Source of the DNA: Thysanoteuthis rhombus
Lineage: Eukaryota > Mollusca > Cephalopoda > Oegopsida > Thysanoteuthidae
NCBI GenBank assembly: GCA_963457665.1
Contig: OY735203.1
Coordinates: 25,138,634 to 25,202,633 of the forward strand
Direction: 5' to 3'
Length of the DNA: 64,000 bases
The translations under genes and the position numbers were made by a program. The notes beneath the pieces were generated by a model. The model saw only the letters and a program-made list of their open reading frames with translations, was not told the origin of the DNA and did not search any database. Position 1 is the stretch's first letter, and each line of letters begins with the position of its first letter. Positions 44,939 through 56,559 of the stretch are shown in pieces.

Positions 44939-45795
44939 TAGAAACCGTCAACCAAAACAGTCTACATAGATTTCTTCGGTTTTCAAGTTTGTTTGGCTGG
45001 TTATGTAAGTTGTTGCTAGTTCACCATTCACTGTGAGCAACAACACAAGTAGTTGCCAGAAGTATCCACCTGGAAAAGGTCACAAGGCAAATTACCGATA
45101 GGAAAAGTCACAAATGTTCAACAGGCTGACACACACTAAAATCACTATCTGCATGTACAACAACACTAAGCATCTGGAAAAAATCTCACATGAGCAAGCG
45201 TACAGTGTAATCTACGACTCGACACAATGAAGTGTTCTCCTTCACTGATCTTAGCGTTAGTATCTTGTGGTTTTCATCCGAGATCAGGCAAGCGAGCTGT
45301 GGTTAAAAAGGCAACTACTCGTATTCCAGGGTTCTTTGTTCACACTCAATAAATTTATATGCATCACTGTTTAGAACGCACGCCACTCACGGATGTTTTC
45401 GGCTCTGGATAATTCCACCATTTTCGTTACATAAGTATATACGTATTGTGCATACAGGCCACACCAGTGCAGCAAGTGGACTAAAATCTTAAATCTTCAC
45501 TCCTTGATATGTCTAGAAGAGTTTTTTAAGGAAGGCTTTTAGGGGAAGGGGTTGATTTACAATGTAGGTTTATGCTAAATTGGTCTCTCAGTTTGGAGCT
45601 GGCACCATTCATGCTAGTTTTTTTTTTTAAATTTTGACTTTTTTCTGAAAGATCACTGCACAACAAAAGGCGACAGAAGTAATTTATACATTAATCAGCC
45701 TTTTTCTGATTTTTAAATTGTTCAGCCCTAACAAAGAATGCTGCTAAAAGACATTGGTTACATGACGGTTTCTATTAAGTGACGAACAAAACCGG
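44939..45795 (-). mobile_element. Family A element interrupted by a ~420-bp insertion
   Basis: Starts GCTAGAAACCGTCAACC.. TTTCTTCGGTTTTCAAGTTT and GGCTGGTTATGTAA (to about 45008), resumes at about 45430 with TACATAAGTATATACG and GCATACAGGCCACACCAG, then GATTTACAATGTAGGTTTAT, GCACCATTCATGCTAG and ends CATGACGGTTTCTATTAAGT. The intervening 45010-45430 sequence is foreign to family A and less AT-rich; it begins with a small hairpin (TTGTTGCT..AGCAACAA). Confidence 0.6.
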
Positions 45796-46529
45796 CTTTG
45801 AAAATCAAAGTTCTAATTGTAATAATAGAACGACAAAATGAATATCACGCACGTTAAGGATAATACAAACAACCTATTTATAATGATGATAACCAAAGAT
45901 AGTTTTGTTTAGGATTTTTAATTCTATAGAATTTTCAAACTTTCATTTTCTATATGAAAAATACAAAAAACCAAAACAGTTTTTCTAATAAAGAAATTTT
46001 CAGTTCACAGTGTATATATTTTTTGAATCAATTGAAAACCAACTACAGGCATCTCCCAATATGACGTTTGTTCATTATAGCACAGGAATTTGGTGGACCA
46101 CATCATTTATAGCTATATTATCACCAACTCACCTAGAAAAATGCAAATAGAAAGTGAATTGAATTTGTAAACCTGATAATTTCCAGCTGAGCAGTGTTTT
46201 ATTACACTAAAAGCTCATTTGATGACAGAGGTGACACAGCTCCAAACCTACCACTACTAAGAAATAGATTTGATTTGTGCCGGCAAACCAACACAAAATA
46301 ATTAAAATGAATTAGACAGAACATTTCATTTTTTTATAATTTGAGCTGCCCCCCCCCTCCACCCTTCAGGAGTTCAGACACAGTGTATCTAATGGTGTAA
46401 TGGTTTGTTAAGGGTTGAGCCATTGATGTAAATTTTTTTTTTTTTTTTATAAACTGAAATTTGGTAAACTTTGTAATATATTATCTGTTCAAATCTTACT
46501 TAGTTTTCACACAAACAATGTTTGCCGTC

Positions 46530-46625
46530 TTTCATCTATCGCCAACCCTTGAATATTATAACAGGGAACACTCAAAAATAAAGACTTATCTCAGGACTAA
46601 TTCTTATCAAGATCACTTCTATAGT
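46530..46625 (+). repeat. Inverted repeat, left arm
   Basis: CATCTATCGCCAACCCTTGA, ATATTATAACAGGGAACACT, ATCTCAGGACTAATTCTTAT and CAAGATCACTTCTATAG are the reverse complement of 48535-48622 with few differences. The shared frame translates as TYLRTNSYQDHFYS on both, but nothing marks it as coding. Confidence 0.8.
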
Positions 46626-47599
46626 ACCGAATTTTGGTTTGCTATTTTATCAACTTAGAGAAGTAAAAACAAAAATAATAATCAATTGCCCCCCCCCTTC
46701 ATAACGTGGGTGTTGGGATTCAAGAAAGACAAACTGATAACAGAACTGCGAGTAATCAAAAGTCAATTACGAGTAAAAAAGAAATGTATGTGTAAAACAC
46801 CATTTAAATGTATGTTATTCGAATATTTTAGTCATATTAAGTGAGCCTTTTAACAAAATTCTGTTTTTATTTAGTTTTCTGGATCAACCACCCACAGTAT
46901 ATCAAGAACTGCACTCTAGCAAGAGAGTCCTGTAATATCAGTAAAATAATAAAAAATTAATATCAAACCTTGGTATTGATTTAGAACAAACAAAAGTCTA
47001 GTATAAAAGTCAATGATGATAGATATGTCTCTCACTTCAAGGAGACGAGCAATAAGGAATAAAAATATATATCACAAAAACCCATGACAAAATCCTTTAT
47101 ATAGGACAGATAACAAAATCATATCTATTAATATAATACTGGCTATTGTTATCTTGGTTGCATCTTACAGCCAGCGGCTGGATGCTAGGTGATGAAAATT
47201 ATTCTAAAAGGGTAATTTAACTTGAGATTGAACATAGGATAGGTGGCAGTGCCTCTGAGGTCACTAAAGGTTGCCACACATCAATTTAGAATCAAAACAG
47301 TTATTTATGACCAAATTGAGAAAAAAAAAAAGAAGGGACATCTTTATACATGACACCACCCAAACCAGAAGCATCCTAATTGTAGGTGTCTAATGCATTG
47401 TATTTAAACATTCATTTCTAAAAAAAAAATATCTGTGGAGGTGTCAATAGGCCAAAATCTGAACAAATCCATACCACACCTTTTGTCATTTGTGTTTTCA
47501 ATTACACAATGATAATGTTGAAAACAAAAAGATTTTTAAATATATATATATATATATATATATGAATGAATAAACGAGATGAGAATTTGGAGTGAAAAC

Positions 47600-47802
47600 C
47601 AGCAACTGTTTAGCTCAATGGTAAGAGCAATGCTACTTTGTTACCCTGCAGCAGTCCAATTTTCTTTAATTGTATATTCTATTTATGTAGTCCAGGCCAA
47701 ATGATATATCAACCATGTCAAGACGGAAGATAATTTCAGATGTGAATTTCAACATAATATATTGCAATTTATTATAGATCTGTCAGATCATACATCTGTA
47801 TA

Positions 47803-47842
<40 letters not shown>
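47600..47842 (+). repeat. SINE-like element with (TA)n(CA)n tail
   Basis: ACTGTTTAGCTCAATGGTAA GAGCAATGCTACTTTG matches tRNA box A and anticodon-arm sequence and parallels the better-preserved tRNA-like head at 53090-53190 (reverse). A box-B-like segment (CAGTCCAATTTTC) is degraded. It ends in (TA)n and (CA)n at 47802-47842. Confidence 0.55.
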
Positions 47843-48534
47843 TACACATTCCTGTTTCTTTTCATTCATAAACTAGAATGAACCAGTCCAAAATGACAGG
47901 GTTACTTATGGATGGATCAGCACTGAGGAGCCTAAAGCCATTTCATTAGATAATTTGTTTCCAATAATGAAGTATCCTAATTTCAAGTTTTTTTTTGAGC
48001 CTCGACTCATCTCATGCTGTTCTAATTTGAGATGATCAGAAATCAAGTCTTGAGAGTTTCTATGACGTAATTTCTATTTTTAAGTCATAATAGGAGGGTA
48101 AATCAAACAATGAGGTCATCTAATTTGAGATGTACAGAAAAATTTGCATATAAGCTTATCATTTGGTTAGATACCCCACGTATATTTTTTCACCCATTTA
48201 GTATTTGAATGAAATGTTTTCAAGGGTCGGTGATAGATATATTTACTACTAATATTTATATGAATTAAATTTTTTTATTCCTATATACAGTATGCATTTT
48301 CAGATATATATATATATATATATATTATATATTCTTACCTTTTCAATATTTAAATGGATTTTTTAAAAACTTCATATACATTGATAATTTGATTATCCGC
48401 AGTTGTTATAACTGGGTCATCTTTCTTGAACCCTAGCACACGTTATAAACGGGGATTACTTCATTGTTATTTTTGTTGTTTTTTTTACTTCTGTAAGTTA
48501 ATACAATAGCAACCCAATATTAGGGAGAATAGAA

Positions 48535-48622
48535 GTGATCTTGATAAGAATTAGTTCTGAGATAAGTCTTCATTCTTAGGTGTCCCTTGTTATAATATTC
48601 AAGGGTTGGCGATATGAATATC
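48535..48622 (-). repeat. Inverted repeat, right arm
   Basis: Reverse complement of 46530-46625. The sequence just beyond it (GAATATCAAGAATAAATATACG, TTTATTCCCATGTACAGTAT GC) also resembles 48220-48300 (TTTATTCCTATATACAGTATGC), so this unit recurs in direct orientation 300 bp away. Confidence 0.75.
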
Positions 48623-49639
48623 AAGAATAAATATACGTATGAATTGAATTTCTTTATTCCCATGTACAGTATGCTTTTTGGTTCATTTTTCATAAAATAC
48701 TGCATATATATTTTCACTTTTAACATTTAAATGAATTTCTTTTTAATCTATTTACACGTAATGTGGATTTTACTCTTCACCTTCATTTTAATAATCAAGT
48801 CACAATAGCATGAACAACTAAAAAATCAAGATGAAAGTGAATAGCGGTCAAAAATATCACATAATGATAATTCTGAAAATTGGGGAAAAAAAAAAAAAAG
48901 TAAAAAGAGTATTATTTATATACACACTACCCATTAGTTATTTTTCAATCACAACTTAACCCAGACAGTGTTTGTTTTGGTTTTAGTAAAGCAATTATTA
49001 TATACCCCCCCCCACACACACACACAGTGCATTTATATACTTAAACAGGTTTCTGACAAATTTTCTTTTGAGAAGTATCAGCCGAAAAAAGATTTCAGGA
49101 TAAAAACTACAATAAAAACTACAAACAAATTTAAAACCTTTCCTTCAATTTATTCATACTTTAGTTATGTATCCACTATTCATGGTATTAAGACATTGCC
49201 AGTGAAAAAATTCAGTTATATTTGAAATTTTAGAATTTTTTTTTTTTTTTTCTAAAAAATACTGATTTCATTTCAATGGAAGAGTCCTTTGTTTCAGATG
49301 GCAGCTAGGTGATTTTTTTTATCAGCTAAACTACCACCTTCAAGTGAAGAGTCCATTGTTACAGAGAGAAAATCAAACAGAAAAAAAAATCCCACTGTTC
49401 ATTATTATAGTAGATTAGACTAAGTATTGTAAACAATTTATTATCAATTTTTATCTACTATTGACCTGCATCTTAATTTTTTTTACTTTTTTTTCTATCA
49501 TGTCAACTAATAAGATGATGGTAAAGACTGAAATATATGTAGCGTATACACAAAATCCAAGAAAAATTGATCAAATATTGAAAAGGTAACTATACATATA
49601 AAGGGTATTCATAAGTTTAAATAAACAAAAAATCACTTA

Positions 49640-50017
49640 GTTTTCACTCCGAAAAATAAGTTGGTTGCAGAACTACCCCATGATTAACGAACTATCAAAG
49701 ATACAACCATACGGTTTTCACCATTCCTGCTTATATGGATGGAAAATACAGTAGCTGAATACAGCATACAGACATTATTTTACATCCGTATAAGCAAGGA
49801 TTACCTTGTTTTTAGGGGATTTAGGGAGAGGATAAAGATTTTCTGAACGTTTTTTTAAAAACAGAAAATAAATGAAGCTTACTAAGGATGACAGAAACAT
49901 GGGGTTTCAACCAGTTGATAACGCATTATCTTAAGATTGATCACGTACGTAAAATAGTTTTCAATAACTGAAGAGCTTTAGTGTTTTTTTTTCCTGAAAC
50001 AACTCATTTTTGGTAAT
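49640..50017 (+). repeat. Dispersed repeat family D, left part of copy 2
   Basis: Shares CAGAACTACCCC, ACCATACGGTTTTCACCAT, ACAGTAGCTGAATACAGCAT, then CCTGAAACAACTCATTTTTG with the copies at 7735 and 53600. Interrupted after TTTTTGGTAAT by the copia element; the repeat continues at 52838. Confidence 0.65.
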
Positions 50018-50225
50018 TGCTAATGGAATGTGTACAAAACAGGGACAATAATTTAGTAGTCTCCAGCATCCATACTTGTTATTCAGATTCGATAGCTGTT
50101 TGCATTGTGTATACAAAGGCTTTTTTTAAAATAAAATTATTTCTTCCATCACAACGCATGTGTTTTATCCCTCTGCTATATCTGATCTGATGGTTATTCC
50201 AACCCTAATTATATCAAATACAACA
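50018..50225 (+). mobile_element. 5' LTR of a Ty1/copia-type element
   Basis: 208 bp starting TGCTAATGG and ending ATACAACA. It aligns along its length with 52624-52837 (shared CAGCATCC/GGCATCTG, GATAGCTGTTTGC, TTCTTCCAT, TGTGTTTT, CCTACCCTAATTATGACAAA-type end). The next bases, GGTTATGATC at 50226, resemble the initiator-Met-tRNA internal primer site used by copia elements. Confidence 0.85.
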
Positions 50226-50512
50226 GGTTATGATCTGAGGCAAAGGGATATCCGAGAATAATTGAATAAATTATGTTTTGATGGAGACAAGAAGGATTAC
50301 GATCTTCGGGAAAAACGTTTTTAGGCCACTTTCATATGTTAGGATAAGAAAACACCACATTAAAGGATGCAACCAAAGATATTGATCTGGAATTAGATGC
50401 AAAAAAGAATGAGGAGGCTCAAGCAGAGCTTATTCGATTTTTGGAAGACAAAAGTCTATCCTTCATTATGTGAGAAGCTGTGAATAATAGAAAAGGAGCT
50501 TTATGAATACTC

Positions 50513-50821
50513 TTGGACTATCATGCAGGTAAGGAACAGCCCAGTATTATTAGTCTGAATACTAAATTAATGTCACTCCAGAAAAACAAGAAAGAAAGTA
50601 TTACAGATTACATAATTCTGACGGAAAATACAACACCAAGAGACGTAGGAGGAAATCTGAATGACACTCTCAATTGCTATGATTTAAAAGGATTACACGA
50701 GTTGGTTAGGCCTTTTGCTGTCCAGATAACACAAGGAAGTAAAGATTTGACGTTTATAGATTTAGAAGAGTGGCTTCTCCGTTTTGAAAAGATGGAGAAA
50801 TACTGTTGTAGCACAAAATGA
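50513..50821 (+). pseudogene. Copia gag fragment
   Basis: Open frame of 102 codons with LNTKLMSLQKNKKESITDYI and then NDTLNCYDLKGLHE, and DLEEWLLRFEKMEKYC at the end. The sequence resembles the gag (UBN2-type) region of copia polyproteins, where a short helix with 'SITDYI' is followed by an aspartate/leucine-rich block. The zinc knuckle expected after it is not recognised. The reading frame starts downstream of stops, so it is a remnant. Confidence 0.65.
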
Positions 50822-51106
50822 TGACATTATGAAAATAAATACCTCCTCAACCTCAAGAATGATGTTGAAAGGAAGTAACATAGCAGGAGAAAAAACAGGG
50901 GATGGGTGCATAAAGTCTAGGCATGTCCAAACAAATTTTACAAAGGCAGAGACAGAAGTGTGATTATTGATAAAGCCCAATACAGAGAAACATCTTGGAG
51001 ATCTAAAAGGAAAGACACAGTAAAGCATTCAATTGATGCACAAGGAAATTCATTTGTTTTTAAAATGAGTGAACATTGTTTATAAGGATGGCATCACGAA
51101 GGACTG

Positions 51107-51334
51107 ATGGTTGATGCGGGAGCTACCAACACATTCCGGCCAGAAAAATATTACATGGAACTTGCTGATGGGACAAAATCAAATGGTATAACACCAAAGA
51201 AGGTTAAGCCTATTCGACAGGGATGCAAACCCGGTGACAGCTATACTGAAAAAAGTGCTGTACACCCCTTCGTACCCACAGGGCATCTTCACCGTTGGAG
51301 CAGCAATGGTCAACAGAGTGACCGTCATATTTGA
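51107..51334 (+). pseudogene. Copia protease fragment
   Basis: MVDAGATNTFRPEKYYMEL, then ADGTKSNGI. The copia aspartic protease reads (L/V)DSGAT(N/S)H followed some 25 residues later by LADG. Here the active-site Asp is present (VDAGAT), with Ala in place of Ser and no His after the Asn. A stop-free frame of 75 codons is left, but the flanking frames are broken. Confidence 0.7.
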
Positions 51335-51875
51335 GAAGGGCCAAAATGAACTGATTCATGAGGATAGAATTAAATTCTACATAAAAGTGTATAATAGACT
51401 TCACTATTAAACATCAAGAATAATGAAGATGATAGTTGTCGCGAAAACTATGATATTCAAACTTGGTTACAAAATCCTGGGACAGTAATTATGAGGATGT
51501 TTGAAGATGTTATCGAATTACAAGACGTAGTAGAAGGGATGAAGGTTATGCACAAAGTCGACAAGCCCAACTTGAACTGTGAAGTCAGGAGAAATTAGCC
51601 CACTGAAGTTTGTGGCAGAGAAAGTAGGTGAACATCAGACCTACAAATTGTAGATGATGATTTCTACAGAACAAGATATGTTTCAACTCAAAAACCAAAT
51701 GATGCTCAAGAGTCTAAAAATGAATCCTCTGGCAGTCAAAAAAGTAGATGTGGGCAGCTATATTTCATGATACCTGAAAAGAAACGGGAAACACCCTCAG
51801 TCTTTAAAGAATTATGTAACAGATGTTGAATCCAGTGACGAGGCACTAATCAACATTGACTACTGTTACCGAGCC

Positions 51876-52088
51876 GTGTGTAATGTACCACAAACCTTTC
51901 AGGAAGCTTCAAGTTCAACTCGATCACAGATTTGGATTAATTCTATTGAAGAGGAAATGGATTCTATCAGGGAGAATGACACATTCACACTAACCAATTC
52001 ATCAGAGGGAGAAGGCTCTATGCAATCAAAACTAAAGAACAGTTGGTACTCGGAAAAAGAAAAAAAAACAATTTGCTACACTTCTTGA
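51876..52088 (+). pseudogene. Copia reverse transcriptase N-terminal fragment
   Basis: SSTRSQIWINSIEEEMDSIR followed by ENDTFTLTN matches the start of the copia RT domain, usually W..A...E..SL..N.TW.LV. The rest of RT (YVDD box) is not present downstream. The 3' edge of the deletion lies before the 3' LTR at 52624. Confidence 0.7.
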
Positions 52089-52623
52089 GAACAGATAGAA
52101 AAAAGATTGATCGCCAAAATAAGACTTATCTAAGAAATTATCAACAGAGATTCATGGACAAGATATTGTCGCTGAGCACCAAAAGGAAATAAACAAGTAA
52201 TGAGTTAGAAAGAGATGAAAGACCAACAAAATACTTGAAAGGCAAAACGTGTTTAAAAGAAAGGAAAAGTTGTCTGACATGTTTAAATATAGAAAAGAAT
52301 TTCTAAAAAGTTTCTAAAAAAAAAATTAAAAGCATTGCTAAGTAATTACATGTCTTCGAAACAGCATCTTACCAAAAAACCCAGTAAATCGTCAGAGATA
52401 TAAACATGTTAATATCAAATATCATTTTATTCGTTTAACACTTAATGATAGATAACCATTGTTCATTGTCCAAAACATGTGTGGTAGCAGATTTCATGAC
52501 CAAATGCAAAGTTTAAAAAAATTGAGAAATTTATGTTTGGTACTGTAATATGAACTCCTCATTGTCATGTTCTCTCATATATATGTATAACAAAACAGTA
52601 GTACGATATGAGAACAAGTGGGA

Positions 52624-52837
52624 TGTTAACAGAATATTTAATAAGAAAGGGCGATAATCGAGTCATCTCTGGCATCTGTACACTCTTCTAATTCATATTT
52701 GATAGCTGTTCGTTGTGTGGATGTAAAAACTTTTTTTTTTTTTAGATTACACTTCTTCCATTACTACATAAGTGTGTTTTGTTCCTGTTATGATATCCAA
52801 TTTGACAGTAGTTCCTACCCTAATTATGACAAACGCA
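52624..52837 (+). mobile_element. 3' LTR of the copia element
   Basis: 214 bp starting TGTTAACAGAA and ending ACAAACGCA, the counterpart of 50018-50225 with many substitutions and small indels, so the insertion is old. Downstream, AATCATCCTTGCTTA resumes family D. The target duplication (left GTAAT, right about AATCAT) is degraded. Confidence 0.8.
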
Positions 52838-52975
52838 AATCATCCTTGCTTAATCAGATGTAAAATACAGTAAGTGAACACAGCAAACAGATGTTATTTT
52901 ACATTACATCCATACAAGCAAAGACTACCTGATTTTAGTTTATTTTGGGAACAGATAAAGATTTTTGTTTAGCTT
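52838..52975 (+). repeat. Family D, right part of copy 2
   Basis: ATCCTTGCTTA, GTAAAATACAGTAAGTGAAC ACAGCAAACAGATG and TACAAGCAAAGACTACCTGA continue the repeat interrupted at 50017 and parallel 8090-8165 and 53895-53960. Confidence 0.65.
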
Positions 52976-53019
52976 TCCCAACAGAGTTCGAATATATATA
53001 TATATATATATATATTAGA

Positions 53020-53205
53020 TTATGAAACTTATTTGAAATGATCTCCCATCATTAAATATATCACTCAACTTGGACAACACAAATAGGATAAACAATTGAA
53101 GAAAATGAGGCTTCTGCAGGAATTGAACCTACTACTGATAAGGCAGCCACTTCAAAGTAGCGATGCTCTCACCATTTTATTACCAGCAGCTGTTTAGCTC
53201 ATGAA
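53020..53205 (-). repeat. tRNA-derived SINE, minus strand, (TA)n tail
   Basis: Read on minus: AATGGTGAGAGCATCGCTAC, TTTGAAGTGG, then box B GGTTCAATTCC (plus strand 53119-53129), followed by a body (CAGAAGCCTCATTTTCTTCA, CCTATTTGTGTTGTCCAAGT) and a (TA)n tail at about 52994-53015. tRNA-like head plus unrelated body plus simple-repeat tail is the standard SINE layout. A related copy is at 47600. Confidence 0.7.
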
Positions 53206-53545
53206 AGAATCATCCTCAACCTCACATCGAGAAATCTCAAGACAGTACAATATATAAGAGAAAAACAAGAGTCAAAACAAGACATCATAGAGTGCATTAG
53301 AAAACTCAAATGGCAAAGGGCTGGTCATGTTGCAAGAATAGCAGACAACTGATGGACATCACAACTCACAACATGGATCGCCAGAGATCACATTCAAAAC
53401 CAAAGCTGGCACAATACAAGATAAGATGAATTAAAGAAGTTCTGAAAGTATTGGCTCCACTATGCTCATGATAGAGAGATCTAGAAAATCCAGGGGAAAG
53501 TCTATATCCAACAACAGATATTAAATGACTGATGATGATACAATA
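53205..53545 (+). pseudogene. RTE-like LINE 3' fragment, best preserved
   Basis: Plus-strand translation has IRKLKWQRAGHVARIADN, stop, WTSQLTTW, then DELKKF-like and YWLHYAHDRE. The (K)WQxAGHVARxxDNRWT motif is the usual end of ORF2 in RTE-like and related LINEs. Ends in a TGATGATGAT triplet tail. Stops show it is dead. Confidence 0.75.
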
Positions 53546-53599
53546 CTATTATTTTCCTCATTATACAATTCTTGCAACTAAGCTGTAGGTGAGATCACT

Positions 53600-53990
53600 T
53601 TCATCAAATGCACTGGTCACAGAACTGCCCATACCGCAAAAACTATTAAAAGATAGAAGCATGCCGTGTTCACCAATCGATAATGTTTGTTTTGAAGATT
53701 CATTTAGATCACATAAAATAACCCGATCTAGCCTGTTTATTACTCTCTATGAAGCTTAACAACCCATGAATTGATGAAAGTAGAAGCATGTTCTTCACCA
53801 ATCAAATAGCCCATTATTTTACTATTTATTACATTTTTTTTTTTTTGGTTGTTAGGGATCTATGATGGTTGTCCTGAAGCTAGTTATTTTTGGTAATCCT
53901 TGCTTATGAATGCAGCTAAACACAGCATACAGTGCTATTCAACATCTGTAAAAGCTAGATATCTTCGTTTTTAGTGTATAAATGTAAAAT
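53600..53990 (+). repeat. Dispersed repeat family D, copy 3
   Basis: TCACAGAACTGCCCATACCG, TAGAAGCATGCCGTGTTCAC, CCATTATTTTACTATTTATT, CCTGAAGCTAGTTATTTTTG, GTAATCCTTGCTTATGAATG and AGCTAAACACAGCATAC run in the same order as in the copy at 7735. It provides the uninterrupted site of the copia insertion. Confidence 0.65.
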
Positions 53991-54143
53991 ATGGTAACTA
54001 AACACAGCTTACATACATGCGAATATTGAAAAGCGTTCCATGGCTCAGAAAAGAGTCGTATTAATGCTTAACTGATTAATTCCTGATTATACGATACAAT
54101 TTCCTGTTTTTTTTTTAAAATGAAATGAAGCTATCGTATATTT

Positions 54144-54730
54144 CTGAGAGACTGTTAGCTGTGACTGTCTTAGAGGTTAGGTCCTCATGTTGTGACTGTG
54201 ATAAGCAGTCTAAACTGTGGTCACAGCAAGAAATTGATGAATTCTTTTTTTTTTTCATATCTTTTGTGAATGTATTTACTTGTGTCAGTTGATCTCTTTA
54301 TTCATCCACACTATATCTCCAAATTTGTGGGAAGTTGGGTAATGAGCTACAGAAAAAGTGATAAAATTTGGGGGCTGATATAAGGTTTTGTTTCTTTTCA
54401 TGTATCGTAGCTTCAGGTCTACACCATACAACATCTTCAAAAGTTCAATGAATTTCAATGCAACTTTGAGGAAAGTTCAGGAATGGGCCAGTAGAAGTTA
54501 TCAAGTATTTCGGCCGGATCTAGCAATTTCATTTTCTCCTTTACATTGCAGCTATATATCAACACAACATCTTGCAAATTTTCTGGTCTTTAGAAATGGA
54601 ATGAGCAAATGCACTTAGAGTCCAACAGTTAGCCTTGACTGCCTAGAGGTTCAGACTTAACGCTGTGGCCTTGGTAAACCTATTTTAAAACCTAGCCACA
54701 GCAAGACGGTTTTTGTTTTTTTTTGTTATT
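54144..54730 (+). repeat. Pair of ~110-bp repeats with T-rich ends
   Basis: 54144-54258 (GACTGTTAGCTGTGACTGTC, TTAGAGGTTAGGTCC, ACTGTGGTCACAGCAAG, T-run) and 54617-54730 (CCAACAGTTAGCCTTGACTG, CTAGAGGTTCAGAC, CTAGCCACAGCAAGACG, T-run) are diverged copies in the same orientation about 470 bp apart. Possibly SINE-type, with no clear box A/B. Confidence 0.55.
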
Positions 54731-56555
54731 TATTCAGACCCCTTTTCACTGTTACTTCCCCTAACTACATCTGAACTGACTTTCATTCAGTTTTTATTAA
54801 TGATGAGGTTGGCAGTCGTATATGTTCTCTGTGTACTCTCTAGTTTGAATATGTTTTCCCCAAGTAGTGGAGCATCAAGAAAATAAAATTGCTAGTATTT
54901 ACTGAGTACTAAAACTCAACTATGCAAGAAGGGTGATAAAAAAAAATTCATTCATTGTCACTCACATTATACCCTCACTTTTATCAAAGATTTGTAATTA
55001 GTACAAATATCACAGTAAGTAAATATACATAGCAAATATAAAAAATATAAAACAATTTTTTTACAATATTTATTCACTCAAGTGTTTCATGCTCTGTTGC
55101 CCCCACTCAATTGTAGCCCCACAATGTGCTGGTGCCCAAATGGTTAGCAGTATGCAAAATAGAATTAATGCCCATGGGAAAAGCATGAATAGGAATAAAT
55201 GCAATTGATATTGAAAGAAAAGTTCTTGATTGAAAAGAATCTATTTACAGTAATTATGTAAGATTTGTTCCACAGAAAATTTCAATAAAATCTCAGGAAC
55301 AAAAATTCATTTTAGAGTCTATGCCAATTCTTGAAAGATGAAATAAAACAATTTTTTTCAATTGTTTGGACGCAACAATTCTGAGATCATTTATATTCTT
55401 GGACCAACTGAAAATTGTCAGGATTTTTTCAAAAGCAATTGATACAAAGTATACTGAACTCATGTCATTGTAGTCATTCCAAATATTCAGAAACCTGGGT
55501 AAGACCGTGTACTTCTAATTGTCATATAATGGGAAAAGAGGCAGTGGAAAATGAAAATTTGAGTCTATTATGCCGTGCCAATCCATCAGTTTTTTCTATA
55601 GATGAATAAGCATCTCTTGTAGTGATGACTATCACTGACTCACAGACTGACCGAAAAACTCCCACCACCTCTTGTTTCTTCCACCTCCTACATATGTCTG
55701 AAAGTGCTAAAAAGAGAAGTCGTGCATCTATGGTCCAACTTCTATGCTTGTTTATAAACATACAATGCACTTGCAAATTCCTACAGTCATCAACTAATTT
55801 GCATATACTGTGTTAAAAATGATGGGTAAGACTTCTGCTGTATTCTGGTAACAAAGCCACAGATACACAGAATATTGTTATCTTCGAGTAAATTTCAAAT
55901 CAAAAGCAGGACTTATGGCAGTTTTAGTGTTTGTGTAGTCGTACTTTTAGTTTTTGTGTTTCCTATGCTTCTTTGAATTTGCAGCAATAAGCGGATAAAA
56001 TCCATTACTGATTTTTAGCTATGAAAAATGTGTGTGTGGGGTGTCTTATTATATTCTAGATCGCATTGTACTCGAGTGAATACAGTAATAAATATCGAAT
56101 ATTCAATTAATGAAGTTGAATATCATACTAATGAAAAAATTGTGATTGTAGCCCATTGTATGCTTTTTCAATCCATCTGTAATTTACTTGTAAAAGTACT
56201 CTATGATTTCCACTGATGTTTTTATTTTTCTAAAATTGGTCTGTTTGTCTAGCAACTTTTGCTGCTTTGTTATCTGTTTCCCCCTATTCAATGTGACTGA
56301 CTCAGAATACTTGAGGATCGAAATCCTGATTCATTTCATTTCTTATTTATGTCATCAGTCTATGAAGATCCATGTTCGACAATAAAGTTAAGGTTGTGGT
56401 AGTGTTTCTCAATTTTATACATCTGTTTGGAATAGCATGACAGGCAAACACATCAGCATTAAAAAAGTGATAAGTGTATTTAGGGGTTTAGATTATTTTC
56501 TTATATAGATTCTTTCAATTTTTTTTCTTCACAGATATTTCTTCTTCTCATGAGA
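54731..56555. other. AT-rich sequence without recognised features
   Basis: Several 60-84-codon open frames on both strands, none with family motifs or plausible splice context. No repeat recognised. Confidence 0.55.
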
Positions 56556-56559
56556 GTTT

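Larger units (their letters stand above)
44446..50017. other. Upstream of the first seen PERK exon: repeats, no exon recognised
   Basis: May be intron or 5' flank: the missing N-terminal PERK exon was sought here and not found. Contents: family A copy with insertion (44939-45795), inverted-repeat pair at 46530-46625 and 48535-48622, a SINE-like piece at 47600-47842, (TA)n tracts at 47539, 47802, 48305, poly-C runs at 46349 and 46687, and family D repeat from about 49640. Confidence 0.5.
50018..52837 (+). mobile_element. Ty1/copia LTR retrotransposon, internally deleted
   Basis: 2.8 kb bounded by 208- and 214-bp LTRs. The order inside is gag (50513-50821), protease (from about 51107), traces of pol, and the first part of reverse transcriptase (51876-52088), in several frames with stops. 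Integrase is not recognisable and the reverse transcriptase core and RNase H are missing between about 52090 and 52580. A purine-rich stretch (GAGAACAAGTGGGA) directly precedes the 3' LTR. It sits inside a family D repeat, which supplies the empty-site sequence GGTAATCCTTGC. The short-LTR, tRNA-iMet-primed form recalls GalEa-like copia elements of marine invertebrates; this is inference. Confidence 0.85.
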
